13,141 nucleotides of DNA from Bacillota bacterium (GTDB taxonomy: Bacteria > Bacillota > DTU030 > DUMP01), in NCBI GenBank assembly GCA_012735455.1, contig JAAYHG010000162.1, forward strand, positions 1 to 13,141, read 5' to 3'. Under the pieces are notes generated by a model that was given only the letters and a program-made list of their open reading frames with translations, ran no database searches and was not told the origin of the DNA. Below are positions 7,615 through 13,024 of the stretch, one piece after another (within the stretch, counting starts at the first letter, position 1; every line of letters begins with the position of its first letter). The position numbers were made by a program, and so were the translations under genes.

Positions 7615-8316
7615 TTAGTCTTCACCGCGTGCCATCTTGACGGCCGCGGTAGCTAAGGCCCGGGTGGCGTCAATAACGGGAACAGAAAGGTCGCCGTCTT
7701 TCAAGACCAAGGGTATCTCGGTGCAGCCGGCGACGACAGCCTGAGCGCCTTGGGCAATAAGGTGCTCGCCGGCCTTGATAAGAAGGGCTGTACCTTCCGG
7801 GCCACTGTCTCCTGCTTTGACGGCAAATATGGCTTTGGTGGTTAGTTCTTGGTGTTCCTTGTCCGGTGCAATGACCTCAATGCCGTGGTTGGCGAAGGCG
7901 CGGTGGTAGAGGCCCACCTTAACGGTTGCCGGGACGGCCAGAAGGCCGACCTTGGTTACACTAGGATAGTTCGCCTGAACGTGGTCTGCCGTGGCCTGCA
8001 TGATGTGCAGGACAGGCACCTTAACGCTGGCTTGGATGCGATCGTGCCAGTTGTGAGCAGCGTTACATGGTATGACAATCAGGTTCACACCAGCCCTCTC
8101 GAGAAGTTGGGCAGACTCGTGGAGGTACGGCCAGGGATCTTCTGCACCGGAAATGATGTGAGCGGTGCGATCGGGGATCTTGGAGTTGCAGTCCACGATG
8201 ATCCGTAGGTGTTCCTGATCGCGTGTGGCCGGTGTGGCTCGAAGTATCTTCTGAAAGAGATCCACAGTGGCATCCGGTCCCATCCCGCCCAGAATGCCCA
8301 CGATTTTCTCTGCCAT
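7615..8316 (-). CDS. Aspartate/glutamate racemase-family protein
   Basis: 233 residues. The ATG is preceded on its strand by AAGGGGAG. The family comprises cofactor-independent racemases with two cysteines acting as acid and base on opposite faces of the substrate. Both are present: Cys84 in IPCNAAH and Cys198 in AGCTEIPL, and the N-terminal KIVGILGGMGPDATVDLF signature is intact. The pattern fits the Asp/Glu/broad-specificity racemase group (YgeA/RacX-like) better than MurI. It would supply D-amino acids in the cytoplasm, for cell wall or spore modification, or catabolise them; the sequence does not say which. It is transcribed away from the flavoprotein gene and towards selC, with no convincing terminator of its own. 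Confidence 0.88.
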   Translation of the reverse strand: MAEKIVGILGGMGPDATVDLFQKILRATPATRDQEHLRIIVDCNSKIPDRTAHIISGAEDPWPYLHESAQLLERAGVNLIVIPCNAAHNWHDRIQASVKVPVLHIMQATADHVQANYPSVTKVGLLAVPATVKVGLYHRAFANHGIEVIAPDKEHQELTTKAIFAVKAGDSGPEGTALLIKAGEHLIAQGAQAVVAGCTEIPLVLKDGDLSVPVIDATRALATAAVKMARGED

Positions 8317-8420
8317 TGTTCTTCTCCCCTTCCGTTCCCCGCTGCGCTGAGCGGCGTAAGGATTTTTATCAGTGATTCGCCAGGAAGCAGAAAAATGCCT
8401 TCTGACTATCTTGGTTCTGG

Positions 8421-8449
8421 TTGTGACAGGAATGTTTCCTGCCTATAAG
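8421..8449 (+). promoter_or_regulatory. Promoter of the nitronate monooxygenase-like gene
   Basis: TTGTGA (8421-8426) and TATAAG (8444-8449) are spaced by 17 bases, a good sigma-A match. The start would be near 8456, giving a leader of about 90 bases before the GTG at 8549. Confidence 0.6.
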
Positions 8450-8456
8450 GGCAGGA
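8427..8456 (+). promoter_or_regulatory. Probable operator: three alternating CAGGA half-sites over the promoter
   Basis: CAGGAA (8427-8432) and TTCCTG (8436-8441) form a perfect inverted repeat with a three-base spacer between the -35 and -10. TCCTGCC (8437-8443) also forms a second perfect inverted repeat with GGCAGGA (8450-8456), with the -10 hexamer TATAAG exactly as its centre. The middle half-site is shared. This arrangement suits a dimeric repressor blocking RNA polymerase. The second repeat followed by TATTTTT also resembles a terminator, but it sits on the promoter itself. Confidence 0.5.
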
Positions 8457-8548
8457 TATTTTTGAAATGTTATCTGTGGACGAAAATACAAAGGGACTTC
8501 TGTGCTCGTTGTCGAATGAGATGGAAACCGTTGAGGAAGGATGGTCTT

Positions 8549-9634
8549 GTGGATATACCGACTCTTAAAATAGGCGATTTGACGGCGCGACTACCAATAA
8601 TCCAGGGTGGTATGGGTGTGGGTATCTCCATGGCCAACCTTGCTGCAGCGGTGGCTAACTGCGGTGGCGTAGGTGTAATATCCGGTGTGGAGATTGGCTT
8701 TTATCGGCCTGATTACCAGATAAACAAGAAGCGGGCCAATCTGGAGGGACTGTTGGAGCAAATCGAGAAGGCGCGCGCTTTAAGTCCAGGGAAGATCCTG
8801 GGCGTTAATATCATGGTGGCTATCAACAACTTTGAGGAGACGGTACGTACGGCCGTGCAAGCAGGAATAGATATTATCTTCTCAGGGGCAGGGCTACCCC
8901 TCAACCTCCCGGCTTTGGTTCAGGAATCTAACGTCAAGCTAGGACCCATTATTTCTTCGCCGCGGGCGGCTGCACTGATCTGCAAGCACTGGGAGAAGAA
9001 ACACGGGCGCGTGCCGGATGTGCTAGTCTTAGAGGGGCCTCAAGCTGGAGGACACCTGGGTTTTTCGACCGAGGAACTAGAGCACCCGGAGGACTATGCG
9101 TTGGAGAGACTGCTTCCGGAAGTACTGGCTGCGGTTAAGCCTTACGATGAGAGGCATGGCCGGCGCATCCCGGTGGTGGCAGCAGGTGGCCTTTGGGATG
9201 GCGCCGACATTGCCCGGATGTTGCGTTTAGGGGCAGCTGGGGTGCAAATGGCTACCCGTTTTATAACCACGGAGGAGTGCGATGCGTCGCCTGGCTTCAA
9301 GGCAGAGCACCTGCGGGCCAAGAAAGAGGATATTGGCATCATCAAGAGCCCTGTTGGCATGCCCGGCCGAGCCATCAAGAACGCTTACCTTGAGCGTGTC
9401 GCGGTTGGTGAGGGCTCACCGGTAAAGTGCGCCTACAACTGCCTGCAGCCATGCGTGCCCAGTAAGTCGCCTTACTGTATTGCTGATGCGCTCATTCATG
9501 CTCAGAAAGGGGAACTTGACAAGGGTTTTGCCTTCGCGGGCGCCAACGCTTGGCGGGCCGAGAGAATTACCACAGTGAAAGAAGTGATGGAGGAACTGGA
9601 ACGTGAGCTAAAATCAGCCCTAAATTTGGCTTAA
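8549..9634 (+). CDS. Nitronate monooxygenase / FabK-type FMN oxidoreductase
   Basis: The frame is open from an ATG at 8372. Its first 59 residues look random and Cys/Arg-rich and span the promoter, so I take the GTG at 8549, with GAGGAAGG eight bases upstream (361 residues). The protein begins with IGDLTARLPIIQGGMGVGIS, the FMN/phosphate-binding opening of the 2-nitropropane dioxygenase family. It has the catalytic-type histidine in QAGGHLGF (His169) and phosphate-binding AAGGLWDG (211-218) plus GAAGVQMATRF (229-239). The fold is a TIM barrel with FMN. The family oxidises alkyl nitronates, or, in the FabK branch, reduces enoyl-ACP; sequence reading alone does not separate them. A C-terminal cluster of four cysteines (294, 298, 302 and 310) is unusual for the classic enzymes and may bind metal. 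A strong terminator follows. Confidence 0.85.
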   Translation: MDIPTLKIGDLTARLPIIQGGMGVGISMANLAAAVANCGGVGVISGVEIGFYRPDYQINKKRANLEGLLEQIEKARALSPGKILGVNIMVAINNFEETVRTAVQAGIDIIFSGAGLPLNLPALVQESNVKLGPIISSPRAAALICKHWEKKHGRVPDVLVLEGPQAGGHLGFSTEELEHPEDYALERLLPEVLAAVKPYDERHGRRIPVVAAGGLWDGADIARMLRLGAAGVQMATRFITTEECDASPGFKAEHLRAKKEDIGIIKSPVGMPGRAIKNAYLERVAVGEGSPVKCAYNCLQPCVPSKSPYCIADALIHAQKGELDKGFAFAGANAWRAERITTVKEVMEELERELKSALNLA

Positions 9635-9679
9635 AAGATAGGCTCGGCTACATTGTAGCTCGAGCCTATCTTAATTTAA
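9635..9679. terminator. Long hairpin terminator after the flavoprotein gene, possibly bidirectional
   Basis: AAGATAGGCTCG (9635-9646) pairs with CGAGCCTATCTT (9661-9672). Inside, GCTAC (9647-9651) pairs with GTAGC (9655-9659), leaving one bulged T. TTAATTT follows on the + strand, and TTTTAA follows the stem on the - strand. It begins right after the stop codon and lies between convergent genes. Confidence 0.75.
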
Positions 9680-9711
9680 GTGGTGGGAGAGCAATTCTCG
9701 CCATAGCGGAT

Positions 9712-9735
9712 TAAAACATACGGCAGTATGTTTTA
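9712..9735 (-). terminator. Perfect TAAAACATAC inverted repeat, probable terminator of the prenyl operon
   Basis: Ten bases (9712-9721) pair perfectly with 9726-9735 around a GGCA loop. The T run lies inside the 3' arm rather than after it. It sits 69 bases after the UbiA-family stop on the - strand and is nearly symmetric, so it could act in either direction. Confidence 0.5.
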
Positions 9736-9803
9736 GCCCAGCCAGGCCAATAAGGGGCCGAAGGAGGAGAGCCAAGAAGGGAGGAGTAGGGCGTGTCTAG
9801 CCG

Positions 9804-10715
9804 CTAGAAGAGAAGGATGAGGAGACCGGCTTCAAGCATCGCCAGAACCATCATGGCCTGTTCGGCCCGTGTAGTAGCGAGGGCACTGCTAGGGTCTGCC
9901 ATAAGAGCAAGAGCACTACTGGCCAAGGCGGGCAGGGCTGCCAGCAACAGGGTGCGCCCTTTAGCGCTTGCGGCAAAAGCTACAGGTAATAGGGCCAGAA
10001 GGGCGTACAAGCTGGGTACGTAGCGGGTTGCCGCACGTCCGTAAAGCAGGTTTACCCAGGCGGCCGTGGTGAGCTTCTGCGGCTGTGCAGCTAGGTCGGC
10101 AGAAATGTCGGCCAAGTGGTGTTCAGCAAACCAGGCCAAGGCTAGGAACCCGTAGATGAGGGCGGCCAACCAGATGTCCTGTCCCAGATGGCCCGTAAGG
10201 ATCCAGAAGGCACCTAAGATGCAGGCTAAGAGGGCAGGAAAGGCCGCTAGCCACTCACCGAGAATGGGCCGGTAGGCTAGCCGGAGAGGCGGCAGGGAGT
10301 AAGCCAACACCGACCAGAACCCAACCGCAAAGGGCAGAAGAACCCCCGTTCCGCGGCGTACCACAAGCCAAAATGATAAAATAAGGGTCAGGATTAGGGC
10401 AGCAATGCCCACAAAGATCAGGTCGCGGGTGCTGGCCAAGCCGCGAGGTATTATTCGAGACCCGCCAGAAAGAAGCCCAGGGCTTAGCTTATCAGTACCG
10501 CTTAACCAATCAATCCAATCATTCAAGGCATGGGATGTAACCCCATGCAGAGCCAGCACAGCGAGGGTGAGCAGCAAGAGGTCGAACCAGCGTTCCACCC
10601 GGTGAGCAGGTTCGGCCAGGCTGGCGGCCAGGAAGATACCTCCACCGCTAAAGGCGGCCACCGCTGGCCAGCGCAACAGGACCACCAACGCCTGCAGATT
10701 AAGGCCCCTTGTCAT
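9804..10715 (-). CDS. UbiA/MenA-like membrane prenyltransferase
   Basis: 303 residues with about eight or nine hydrophobic segments, the usual UbiA size. These integral membrane enzymes transfer a polyprenyl chain to an aromatic ring. The first Asp-rich motif is NDWIDWLSGTD (Asn65, Asp66, Asp69 and Asp75), the MenA-like form. The second is Asp203 and Asp207 in ADISAD, and the YSLPPLRLAYRPILGE block (about 139-154) is the conserved region between them. Its ATG overlaps the TGA of the upstream polyprenyl synthase (ATGA, 10712-10715) and lacks a clear ribosome binding site, so translation is probably coupled. The pairing suggests that the chain made by the synthase is attached here, most simply to make menaquinone. 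The aromatic substrate is inferred. No other quinone genes are in the window. Confidence 0.88.
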   Translation of the reverse strand: MTRGLNLQALVVLLRWPAVAAFSGGGIFLAASLAEPAHRVERWFDLLLLTLAVLALHGVTSHALNDWIDWLSGTDKLSPGLLSGGSRIIPRGLASTRDLIFVGIAALILTLILSFWLVVRRGTGVLLPFAVGFWSVLAYSLPPLRLAYRPILGEWLAAFPALLACILGAFWILTGHLGQDIWLAALIYGFLALAWFAEHHLADISADLAAQPQKLTTAAWVNLLYGRAATRYVPSLYALLALLPVAFAASAKGRTLLLAALPALASSALALMADPSSALATTRAEQAMMVLAMLEAGLLILLF

Positions 10716-11710
10716 CTCTGTCGCCTGCTGAGGTTAAGTGTCAACTGTTCCAATCCTTGGCGTCCAGCGGTGGGTGGGAGGGATGAAAGGGCGGCCCTAG
10801 CCTGTTCCAACTCAGCCTTAACACGGGCCTCGGCGTAAAAAACGCCGCCGCACTGGATCACCTCAAGGCGAATATCTTCTAAGGTGCGGGGATCTAGATT
10901 CTGTTGTCCCAACCATTCCCGCAGCTGGGCTCTACGCGAACTGTCTCTTAGAGCATGAATCAACGGGAGGGTAATCACCCCTTGAGCCAGGTCGCCGCCA
11001 CGGGGTTTTCCTAACAAGGGGGGCCTGCCCACGTAGTCTAAGATATCATCCTGGAGTTGAAAGGCGCATCCCAGGTGATAACCAAATTGCCACAGGGCCT
11101 TATATGTACGTTGCGGGGCATGAGCGATTAGCGCCCCAACGGCACAGGAAGCTGCCATGAGGGCGGCTGTTTTTTGGCTTATGATAGTAAAGTACTCGTC
11201 CTCGCTTAGGGCAGGATTATGGCGCTGGTGTTCCTGTCTGAGTTCCCCTTCTACCACGGTGGCAATTGTCTCGGCTAAGAGGGACAAGATTCGCCCGCCT
11301 AAAGGCGCCGCTGCCTGGAGAAATCGGCTGAAGAAAAAGTCGCCCACGAGCACTGCTGGGCCATCCCCGTGAACAGCATTGAGGCTTGGGCGCGAGCGCC
11401 TCAAGAGGGACCCATCCAGAACATCGTCGTGTACCAGCGTGGCCAGGTGAAGAAGCTCCAATGCCGCTGCTGCTTGGCAGAGCCGTACAGGAACCATCTC
11501 CTCAGAGGCCGCGCTTCGGTAGGCCAAGAGGCACAGCCTAGGACGTAGGCGTTTGCCGCCTGCCTTAAGGAGCTCGGTGCCCAAGCGGCTAGGAAATGAC
11601 TTGGCAGCGAGGAGGCGCTCCAAGAGCAGCTCCACGCGTTCCATGTCAGAGACAAACGGGTCGGAGCCAGTTGGCACAGTTTGCTCCGTTGGTGCCAAAG
11701 GTAGCGTCAC
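10712..11710 (-). CDS. Long-chain polyprenyl diphosphate synthase
   Basis: I take GTG at 11710-11708 as the start (332 residues) because GGGGAGG lies seven bases before it. The frame also has an ATG at 11764, but that would place the ribosome binding site and a hairpin inside the coding region. The enzyme condenses isopentenyl diphosphate onto allylic primers. It shows GGKRLRP (51-57), the first Asp-rich motif LVHDDVLDG (Asp95, 96 and 99) and the second, QLQDDILDY (Asp221, 222 and 225). The residue five before the first aspartate is alanine, not an aromatic, which in this family goes with long products. A heptaprenyl- to octaprenyl-type product for menaquinone is likely. The small partner subunit of heptaprenyl synthase is not seen. 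It overlaps the UbiA gene by four bases. Confidence 0.9.
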   Translation of the reverse strand: MTLPLAPTEQTVPTGSDPFVSDMERVELLLERLLAAKSFPSRLGTELLKAGGKRLRPRLCLLAYRSAASEEMVPVRLCQAAAALELLHLATLVHDDVLDGSLLRRSRPSLNAVHGDGPAVLVGDFFFSRFLQAAAPLGGRILSLLAETIATVVEGELRQEHQRHNPALSEDEYFTIISQKTAALMAASCAVGALIAHAPQRTYKALWQFGYHLGCAFQLQDDILDYVGRPPLLGKPRGGDLAQGVITLPLIHALRDSSRRAQLREWLGQQNLDPRTLEDIRLEVIQCGGVFYAEARVKAELEQARAALSSLPPTAGRQGLEQLTLNLSRRQR

Positions 11711-11724
11711 ATACACACCTCCCC

Positions 11725-11754
11725 AGAAAGAAAGGCGGGCAGTTTGTTCTGCCC
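11725..11754 (-). terminator. Hairpin between sporulation genes and polyprenyl synthase (weak terminator/attenuator)
   Basis: On the - strand GGGCAG (11754-11749) pairs with CTGCCC (11742-11737) around AACAAA, followed by GCCTTTCTTTCT. The T tract is interrupted, so termination would be partial. It sits in the only sizeable gap of this operon and could lower read-through from the sporulation promoter. Confidence 0.45.
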
Positions 11755-11768
11755 AGCCCTGCATAGAA

Positions 11769-12038
11769 TCACTGGAGCTCTTTTTGAATTCCTTTGAAGA
11801 AACTCTGGGTCTTGGTGAGAGCTTCCCGTGTCACCGGGCGGGTCAGGTACCAGCCGCGTTTGTCGAGGGCACCGAATGCCGAGGATTGTAGCTGGTGTTC
11901 TTCCGTAAGTATGGTGATCAGGTCGCTCCGGAGCATATTGTGGGAGGTTTCGTTGGCAGCCATGTTGTAACAGTGAGTGAGTTGTTTCTGCATGGCTAGG
12001 CAATCCATCATAATGTCTTTCTCCGTGAGCTTGTTCAC
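11769..12038 (-). CDS. CotF-family spore coat-like protein
   Basis: 89 residues. The ATG is preceded by AAAGGAGGG seven bases away. The sequence LTEKDIMMDCLAMQKQLTHCYN, then ANETSHNMLRSDL and TEEHQLQSSAFGALDKRGWYL, is the recognisable core of the Coat_F family. The final WY and proline-rich end are also typical (GWYLTRP, about 62-68). It is almost all helix, with no signal peptide. Relatives are found in coats or in forespores of endospore formers. It follows its sister gene by only 14 bases, and both lie behind a sigma-G-like promoter, which favours a forespore location. Its molecular role is unknown. A 58-base gap with a hairpin separates it from the polyprenyl synthase gene. Confidence 0.85.
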   Translation of the reverse strand: MNKLTEKDIMMDCLAMQKQLTHCYNMAANETSHNMLRSDLITILTEEHQLQSSAFGALDKRGWYLTRPVTREALTKTQSFFKGIQKELQ

Positions 12039-12052
12039 CGTGTATCCCTCCT

Positions 12053-12283
12053 TTAGGGCTTGGTTTCTTGACTCAAGAGGTGCCGCATCAGGGTGTTGTA
12101 GTGCCCCTCATGCTGCTCCCGCATGGAACTGATAACGTGCTTAAGTTCGTTGTCTTGTACCTGGCTTTCATAGAAGCGCATCTTGCGAACGGCAAGCTCT
12201 TCCATGGCCAGCTGTTCTTGCAGGCTGTGAAGTACGGCGTCGGTAAAGATCTGTAATCCGCGTCCTGTAGTCTGCTCTTGCAC
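12053..12283 (-). CDS. Small helical CotF-related sporulation protein
   Basis: 76 residues from the GTG at 12283-12281, which has GGAGG (12295-12291) seven bases upstream. An in-frame ATG at 12304 would make that ribosome binding site coding and would lie within about ten bases of the predicted transcription start. The protein is a predicted helical pair. Residues around LQEQLAMEELAVRKMRFYESQVQD and ISSMREQHEGHYNTLMRHL resemble the two helices of the CotF/ferritin-like group, but similarity is weaker than for the downstream gene. Glu and His residues (MEEL, EQHEGH) are spaced as if on one face, but no complete di-iron motif is present. It is the first gene of the - strand operon. Confidence 0.7.
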   Translation of the reverse strand: MQEQTTGRGLQIFTDAVLHSLQEQLAMEELAVRKMRFYESQVQDNELKHVISSMREQHEGHYNTLMRHLLSQETKP

Positions 12284-12318
12284 TCCTTTTCCTCCTTCCG
12301 GCAAACTGTGAGCGACCC

Positions 12319-12348
12319 TAGTATGTACTTAGCGGCGTGTCTATATGC
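12319..12348 (-). promoter_or_regulatory. Sigma-G-type (forespore) promoter for the CotF-like operon
   Basis: On the - strand GCATA (12348-12344) and CATACTA (12325-12319) are separated by exactly 18 bases. These match, at every position, the Bacillus sigma-G consensus as I recall it (GMATR, 18 bases, CATWMTA). The start would be near 12312, giving a leader of about 29 bases before the GTG at 12283. The genes behind it are spore coat-like, which makes chance unlikely. Sigma-F recognises related sites and cannot be excluded. Confidence 0.7.
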
Positions 12349-12420
12349 AGACGAATCTTGAATCCTTGCCGGAGCTTAATACTAATGTAACTCCAGTGCA
12401 ATATTTGCTTAACAAGCCAT

Positions 12421-12429
12421 TGTTATACT
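12421..12429 (+). promoter_or_regulatory. Extended -10 promoter of a short transcription unit
   Basis: TGTTATACT (12421-12429) is an extended -10 (TGN plus TATACT) without a clear -35 at normal spacing. It overlaps the inverted repeat TTGTTA (12420-12425) / TAACAA (12433-12438). A start near 12436 would yield a transcript of only about 65 bases before the next terminator. Confidence 0.4.
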
Positions 12430-12471
12430 TTGTAACAAGCTATCCTATACCCCCCTTCTTATTATACGAAA

Positions 12472-12502
12472 GGGCTCAACTATGTGAGGGCCCGCTTTTT
12501 TT
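12472..12502 (+). terminator. Intrinsic terminator with seven-T tract
   Basis: GGGC (12472-12475) pairs with GCCC (12490-12493), and TC can add to GA after a two-base bulge. GC and seven T follow (12496-12502). No protein gene ends just upstream on this strand, so it ends either a small RNA or stray transcription. It also insulates the structured RNA that follows. Confidence 0.55.
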
Positions 12503-12580
12503 GTCCTTTTTCCGTACCATGACCGTAGGCAAGTGACACATAAAACTACCTTCTTGGGGAATAAAGTTCGCTCGCCCGGA

Positions 12581-12586
12581 CAAAAT
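12581..12586 (+). promoter_or_regulatory. Possible -10 element of the structured RNA
   Basis: CAAAAT ends seven bases before G12593, the first base of the closing helix, where a transcript would be expected to start. The best -35-like hexamer, TTGGGG (12555-12560), is at a poor 20-base spacing. The call is supported mainly by its position. Confidence 0.25.
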
Positions 12587-12592
12587 AAGGTT

Positions 12593-12908
12593 GAAGGGTC
12601 TGTAGTGGCTGAGCCAAGACTGCTGCAGGACGCCAGTTCTGCTGTGGTCGGCCAAAGGTCTGTGTCGTGCGGAGGCGCGGCATAGGCCGGCGGGCAGATC
12701 GGTGGGTGTTCCTTACTAAGGGGATGCCTACCGGTCGAGCTAAGACTAGTTGGGGTGCCGCAGGTCCGTTTCCGGACTAAAGGTTCTGTTCTCGGGAATA
12801 GAACTTCAAGGTATCCCTTCTAGTCGAGCAAAGGTTGCTGTGGGTTCCGCCCCGTGGGATCTGCAGCAGCTGTAGCGTAGGTCACTGCAGGCTCTTCTTT
12901 ACTTTTTT
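12593..12908 (+). ncRNA. Unidentified multi-branch structured RNA with repeated GAGCNAA linkers
   Basis: No reading frame is credible here, but the + strand folds into a closed multi-branch RNA. The closing helix P1 pairs 12593-12610 with 12880-12897 (18 pairs). Five arms lie inside. Arm 1 is 12618-12631/12636-12649 (13 of 14 paired). Arm 2 is 12657-12670/12675-12688 (14, loop GGAG). Arm 3 is 12697-12714/12719-12736 (18). Arm 4 is 12744-12749/12820-12825 plus 12752-12759/12810-12817, with a TT/TT internal loop, carrying hairpins 12763-12778 and 12781-12806. Arm 5 is 12833-12850/12854-12871 (18). About 30 of about 112 pairs are G.U wobbles, which would be A.C clashes in the other strand, so the transcript runs on the + strand. 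The 7-8-base linkers between arms repeat one motif. TTTACTTTTTT after P1 suggests the 3' end. I recognise no known RNA class, and the function is unknown. Confidence 0.75.
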
Positions 12909-12963
12909 CCATAAATACTTCTTTACCATGGATAAACTTTGTTAAGAAATAAGCAGGGTTTCT

Positions 12964-13013
12964 CCCCCCCAGTGTCGAAATTAACTCAATAAGAATATCT
13001 GATACACTGGGGG
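12964..13013 (+). promoter_or_regulatory. Perfect 10-bp inverted repeat before lysR
   Basis: CCCCCAGTGT (12966-12975) and ACACTGGGGG (13004-13013) are perfect reverse complements 28 bases apart around an AT-rich centre. The right arm carries the G run that is the probable ribosome binding site of the lysR-type gene, 11 bases before its ATG. Either the regulator binds here or the RNA hairpin limits translation. Confidence 0.55.
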
Positions 13014-13024
13014 ATGATAAAGTA

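Noticed and set aside
8437..8463. Hairpin plus TATTTTT as an intrinsic terminator
   Set aside because: The loop is the -10 hexamer of a well-spaced promoter, so an operator is the simpler reading; an attenuator role is not excluded.
8372..8548. N-terminal extension of the flavoprotein
   Set aside because: The extra 59 residues do not resemble the family, span the promoter and operator, and a GTG with a good ribosome binding site starts at the family's normal N terminus.
12345..12536. 63-codon frame on the + strand
   Set aside because: It begins inside the sigma-G promoter region and reads through the seven-T terminator; no ribosome binding site and low-complexity content.
12611..12879. CRISPR array
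   Set aside because: The repeated linkers are only 7-8 bases and separate self-complementary arms, not unique spacers of even length.
12593..12908. Reading the structured RNA as 6S, SRP, tmRNA, RNase P RNA or a CsrB-type sponge
   Set aside because: The expected conserved cores are absent. Only one loop contains GGA, so a CsrA sponge is unsupported, and the branched hub does not match the rod of 6S RNA.
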